The position numbers and the translations under genes were made by a program. The notes beneath the pieces are model-generated. The model made no database searches. It was not told the DNA's origin and saw only the letters and a list, made by a program, of their open reading frames with translations. Positions 5,879 to 8,578 of a stretch of DNA of 8,578 bases are shown in pieces. How positions within the stretch are numbered: the first letter of the stretch is position 1; each line of letters begins with the position of its first letter. The stretch comes from Actinomycetes bacterium (GTDB taxonomy: Bacteria; Actinomycetota; Acidimicrobiia; Spongiisociales; UBA5794). The DNA lies in contig JAHEEL010000094.1 of assembly GCA_024640745.1 (NCBI GenBank), positions 1 to 8,578 on the forward strand. The letters run 5' to 3'.

Positions 5879-7105
5879 ATGAACACCATTCGGCAACTCC
5901 GCACGATTCTCGAGTCCGCAATCGACGCGGCGCGCGCTGCGTTGCGGCGCATGGACGATGACGACGTGCCCGCGCGTCTCCGCCCCGTCGCCAAGCGCGG
6001 GGACGGGCGACTGCCCGTCCCGCTCGTCAAGGTGCTCCTTCGGGGTCTCGACGAGGACGAGTGGTTTCGCAGCAAGGCACTGGAGGCGTTCGACCACTCC
6101 GGCTTCGTCGATCCCGTTTCGCGGGCCTACCTCGAGCGAAAGCCGGGGTGGTGGATCACTGTGGTCGAGGCCGCTGCGATTGCGGAAGGCGCGGATGCCG
6201 CAGACCGCGTCCAGCGTCTCGACAAGGAGCTCGATGCGCTGCGGGAGCGAGCCGCGGCAGGTCGGGCGAAGCTGAAAGGGCTGAAGCAGGAACGAGACGC
6301 GGCCGCGGCGGCATCTCGGGCGTCGATCGAGGACCGACTGCAACCGCTGCGCGCTGCGGCGAGCACCGCTCGCAACGAGCGAGATCGTGCCCTGGACCAG
6401 ATCGACTCGCTGCGATCAGCGCTCGAAACGGCGAACGCCGATCGGATGGAGGCTGAGCGCACGGCTGCAGCACTCTCGGAAGGTATTCGATCGGCACGGC
6501 GCTCCGCCGCACAGTTGCGCCGTTCGGTCGAATCGGGCGGCTCCGAGTCGATACCAAAGGAACCAATGGACGTGGCACGCTGGCTGGACCGTGTTGCGGC
6601 AACGCTCACGCCATACCGGGAAGCCGACACCGCTCCGGAGGGTGCCGAGGTCGGTGTCGATGACGTCGAAGTCCTCGTTCCCTTCGGGGTCGCACCCGAC
6701 TCGGCCGACGCGATCGACGCGTTGGCGGGCCTCAACGGTCGAACGGTGCTCGTCGACGGCCACAACCTCCTCGGCGTGCTGGACTCGTCCACGATGGCGA
6801 CCGGGCGAGCGCGACGCGAACTGACGGCTTCACTTGGCAAGCTCGTTCGCCATCTCGGAGACTCCACGGTCGAGATCGTGTTCGACTCCGACCTCGAAGA
6901 AGGCCGACCGAAGTCGGTGACGGAAACCGGCATCGTGGTGCGATTCGCTCCGGGCGACTTGATTGCCGACGACGTGATCGTCGGTCGAGTCGAGTCACTG
7001 CGTCGCGGTGCCGTCGTGATCTCGGACGATCGGGAGGTGCGAGAGCGGTGCGCACGACTGGGCGCAACGGCGCTCTGGGCTCGCGCGCTCGCCGCCTGGC
7101 TGTAG
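5879..7105 (+). CDS. NYN (PIN-like) domain protein with a long coiled coil
   Basis: The 408-residue protein has three parts. Residues 1-100 form a domain I do not recognise, with RLRPVAKRGDGRLP (33-46) and a Trp-rich end, KPGWWITVV. Residues about 105-215 are an Ala/Arg/Glu-rich helix, very probably a coiled coil. After a linker, residues 287-408 are a YacP-like NYN domain: VLVDGHNLLG (290-299) with Asp293 and Asn296, VFDSD (334-338), ADDVI (363-367) and ISDDREV (381-387). These acidic residues form the metal site of this RNase fold. YacP/Rae1 of Bacillus is a ribosome-associated mRNA endonuclease, so an RNA-cleaving role is plausible but inferred. No signal peptide or membrane segment is seen with the ATG at 5879. 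An upstream in-frame GTG at 5783 would add 32 residues lying across the ilvB leader and promoter and is rejected. The ribosome site is weak (TCAAGAA). Confidence 0.85.
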   Translation: MNTIRQLRTILESAIDAARAALRRMDDDDVPARLRPVAKRGDGRLPVPLVKVLLRGLDEDEWFRSKALEAFDHSGFVDPVSRAYLERKPGWWITVVEAAAIAEGADAADRVQRLDKELDALRERAAAGRAKLKGLKQERDAAAAASRASIEDRLQPLRAAASTARNERDRALDQIDSLRSALETANADRMEAERTAAALSEGIRSARRSAAQLRRSVESGGSESIPKEPMDVARWLDRVAATLTPYREADTAPEGAEVGVDDVEVLVPFGVAPDSADAIDALAGLNGRTVLVDGHNLLGVLDSSTMATGRARRELTASLGKLVRHLGDSTVEIVFDSDLEEGRPKSVTETGIVVRFAPGDLIADDVIVGRVESLRRGAVVISDDREVRERCARLGATALWARALAAWL

Positions 7106-7120
7106 CCGGCCTCGGAGCCT

Positions 7121-8155
7121 TCAGACGACGAGTTCCGCCATCAAGCGAAGAGCCGCGCGGTCGGTCGTGTTCACGAGGAGCGTGGTCACACCGGACTCCC
7201 GCCAGGCTTCCAGCCGGTCGGCGATGCGGCCCCTGGATCCAACAAGGCTGACTTCGTCGACCAGTGCGTCCGGCACGGCACGGACCGCATCCATCTTTCT
7301 GCCGGCCAGGTAGGCGGCCTGAATCTGCTCGGCGGCCTCCCCGTAGCCGTAGCGGTGGGCGAGCTCGTTGTAGAAGTTGGCTCCCGGAGCGCCCATTCCG
7401 CCGATGTAGAACGAGATCAACGGCTTCGCTGCGAGTCGGGCACGTTCGAGATCATCGTCGAGCGCAACGAAGACGGATGCGGCCGTGTCGAACGCTTGTG
7501 CTTTGTCTGCGTTGCCGGAACGGCCGAATCCTTCCGCGAGAAGTGGGTCGAACACGGCTGCCGCCCGTTCGGGGGCGTAGAAGACGGGGAGCCAGCCGTC
7601 CGCGATCTCGGCAGTGAGCGCGACGTTTCGCGGCCCGATCGCCGCCAGGTAGATGGGCAGGTCCGGATTGCGCGGTCGAGAGATGAGCCGGAGCGGCTTC
7701 CCGAGACCGGTGGCGTCCTGTCCGCGATACGGCAGTACGAATACCTCGCCGTCGTAGGTGACGGGTTCCTCGCGCGCGAGGACTCTGCGCACGATCTCCA
7801 GATACTCGCGGCTCGTCTGCAGGGGTCGGCCGTAGGGTCGACCATGCCAGCCTTCGACAACCTGAGGGCCCGACACACCGAGACCCAGGATGAATCGGCC
7901 GTCGGAGAGATCGTCGAGCGTCGCGGCCGTCATCGCGGTCATGGCCGGCGTTCGCGCCGCCACCTGGAGGATGCCGGTTCCGAGCCTGATGGTCCTGGTT
8001 CGGGCTGCGAGAAACGCCAGTGGCGTCACCGCGTCGGAGCCATACGCCTCCGCGGTCCAGACCGAGTCGTATCCGAGGCGCTCCGCTTCGGCCACGAGGG
8101 AGGTGTCGCGGGCAATGCCGACCCCGTGGTAGCCCAGATTGAGCCCGAGACGCAC
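7121..8155 (-). CDS. LLM-class F420-dependent oxidoreductase, Rv3520c-like
   Basis: The 344-residue protein is a luciferase-like TIM barrel oxidoreductase. It begins MRLGLNLGYHG and carries VWTAEAYGSDAVTPLAFLA (32-50), LGTGILQVAARTPAMTAMTA (58-77), DGRFILGLGVSGPQVVEGWHG (85-105), PIYLAAIGPRN (167-177) and EIADGWLPVFYAPE (183-196). From memory these match the actinobacterial group typified by M. tuberculosis Rv3520c, which is assigned to F420 rather than FMN. Use of F420 is a family inference. The substrate is unknown; homologues are thought to act in lipid or steroid-like metabolism or detoxification. The GTG start follows the hypA stop with no gap (TGAGTG), with GGAAG about 6 bases upstream, so the pair is co-transcribed and probably translationally coupled. 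Its 3' end converges on the NYN gene with 15 bases between them. Confidence 0.9.
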   Translation of the reverse strand: MRLGLNLGYHGVGIARDTSLVAEAERLGYDSVWTAEAYGSDAVTPLAFLAARTRTIRLGTGILQVAARTPAMTAMTAATLDDLSDGRFILGLGVSGPQVVEGWHGRPYGRPLQTSREYLEIVRRVLAREEPVTYDGEVFVLPYRGQDATGLGKPLRLISRPRNPDLPIYLAAIGPRNVALTAEIADGWLPVFYAPERAAAVFDPLLAEGFGRSGNADKAQAFDTAASVFVALDDDLERARLAAKPLISFYIGGMGAPGANFYNELAHRYGYGEAAEQIQAAYLAGRKMDAVRAVPDALVDEVSLVGSRGRIADRLEAWRESGVTTLLVNTTDRAALRLMAELVV

Positions 8156-8497
8156 TCAGTCTTCCGAATACCGGACGGAAGTGACCAGGGTTGCGTTCCC
8201 CGAGAGGATGTCGGCCGGTCCGTCGCAGAGTGGGCATCGAACGAGCGCAACGTCCTCGACTTCGAAATCGATTTCGCATGTAGGGCACCGCAGCTCGAGC
8301 GGCACCTCGACGATCTCCAGTTCGGCGCCTTCTGCCGTGGTGCCCTTCGATGCAACTTCGAAGCCGAACTGCAATGAGTCTGCGACGACACCGCTCATGG
8401 GACCGATGGCGACCGTGACCCCGGACAGCGTCGCGCCCGCGGGCAATGCCGAGATGGCGGCGTCGATGACACTTCGCGCGATTCCGACTTCATGCAT
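8156..8497 (-). CDS. hypA: Hydrogenase/urease nickel-insertion protein HypA
   Basis: HypA passes nickel to [NiFe]-hydrogenase with HypB and in some bacteria also supplies urease. The 113-residue protein begins MHEVGIARSV; Met1, His2 and Glu3 form the nickel site of the family. It continues with GVTVAIGPMSGVVADSLQFGFEVAS (26-50). The zinc-binding loop has two CxxC pairs, CPTC (71-74) and CPLC (88-91). Length matches the usual 110-120 residues. The tail ends VTSVRYSED. I chose the ATG at 8497 because His2 must be the second residue. A TTG two codons upstream has a slightly better-placed purine tract (AGGGGG, 8520-8515) but would bury the nickel site. No hydrogenase subunit, hypB or urease gene is in the window; they could lie beyond the right edge. 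Confidence 0.92.
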   Translation of the reverse strand: MHEVGIARSVIDAAISALPAGATLSGVTVAIGPMSGVVADSLQFGFEVASKGTTAEGAELEIVEVPLELRCPTCEIDFEVEDVALVRCPLCDGPADILSGNATLVTSVRYSED

Positions 8498-8520
8498 GGC
8501 CAAGACGGTAGTCGCCCCCT

Positions 8521-8576
8521 CGTGTCTCGTGTCTCGTGTCTCGTGTCTCGTGTCTCGTGTCTTCTGCCTCGTTTCT
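8521..8576. repeat. Tandem heptamer array (CGTGTCT)x6 upstream of hypA
   Basis: Six perfect tandem copies of CGTGTCT fill 8521-8562. Two decayed units follow, TCTGCCT (8563-8569) and CGTTTCT (8570-8576), and the array may continue past the window. On the hypA strand the unit is AGACACG. It ends 24 bases before the hypA start, so it probably lies in the leader or promoter region. It matches in period, but not in sequence, the degenerate heptamers between ilvC and leuA. Confidence 0.9.
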
Positions 8577-8578
8577 GT

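Noticed and set aside
7088..7120. Possible terminator between the convergent NYN and oxidoreductase genes
   Set aside because: Only a 4-pair GGCT/AGCC stem with a two-base loop and no U tract; too weak to call.
7355..8377. Plus-strand open frame of 340 codons opposite the oxidoreductase and hypA
   Set aside because: It is antisense to two well-supported genes, with Arg/Asp/Glu-rich low-complexity composition and no family match.
8521..8578. CRISPR array
   Set aside because: The units are 7 bases in direct tandem with no spacers.

Overview
This 8.6 kb window comes from a high-GC bacterium, most likely an actinomycetote. The evidence is an F420-dependent oxidoreductase resembling the mycobacterial Rv3520c group, an ilvB-ilvN-ilvC order preceded by a ribosome-mediated attenuator, several GTG starts and strong G/C bias at third codon positions. 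A placement near the Acidimicrobiia or another uncultivated actinobacterial class is a guess. The LeuA is the compact E. coli-like type, not the longer form of Mycobacterium, Corynebacterium or Streptomyces.

Region 1 (1-5872, minus strand) is a branched-chain amino acid operon read leftwards: promoter, leader peptide, attenuator, ilvB, ilvN, ilvC, leuA and leuB. LeuB runs off the left edge. IlvB/IlvN make acetolactate, IlvC makes the dihydroxy acid, and LeuA and LeuB carry out the first and third steps of leucine synthesis. ilvD and leuCD are not in the window. ilvB/ilvN and leuA/leuB each overlap by four bases (GTGA), and the ilvN stop codon runs into the ilvC ribosome site. The only real gap (57 bases, ilvC-leuA) holds a degenerate 7-base repeat. 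The leader has a 13-residue peptide with adjacent Val-Val-Leu-Ile codons, a hairpin, and then a GC-rich terminator just before ilvB.

Region 2 (5841-7105, plus strand) is a divergent gene for a 408-residue protein with a C-terminal NYN (PIN-like) nuclease domain after a long coiled coil. Its start lies 7 bases beyond the ilvB -35 box. The two transcription units may share a symmetric extended -10 element.

Region 3 (7121-8578, minus strand) is a tight pair: hypA (nickel chaperone for hydrogenase or urease) followed, with no gap, by an LLM-class F420-dependent oxidoreductase. Upstream of hypA, at the right edge, is a tandem array of a 7-base repeat. No tRNA, rRNA, CRISPR array, insertion sequence or prophage gene was seen. 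The most interesting material is regulatory and intergenic: the unannotated leader peptide and attenuator, the possible bidirectional promoter, and the heptamer repeats.
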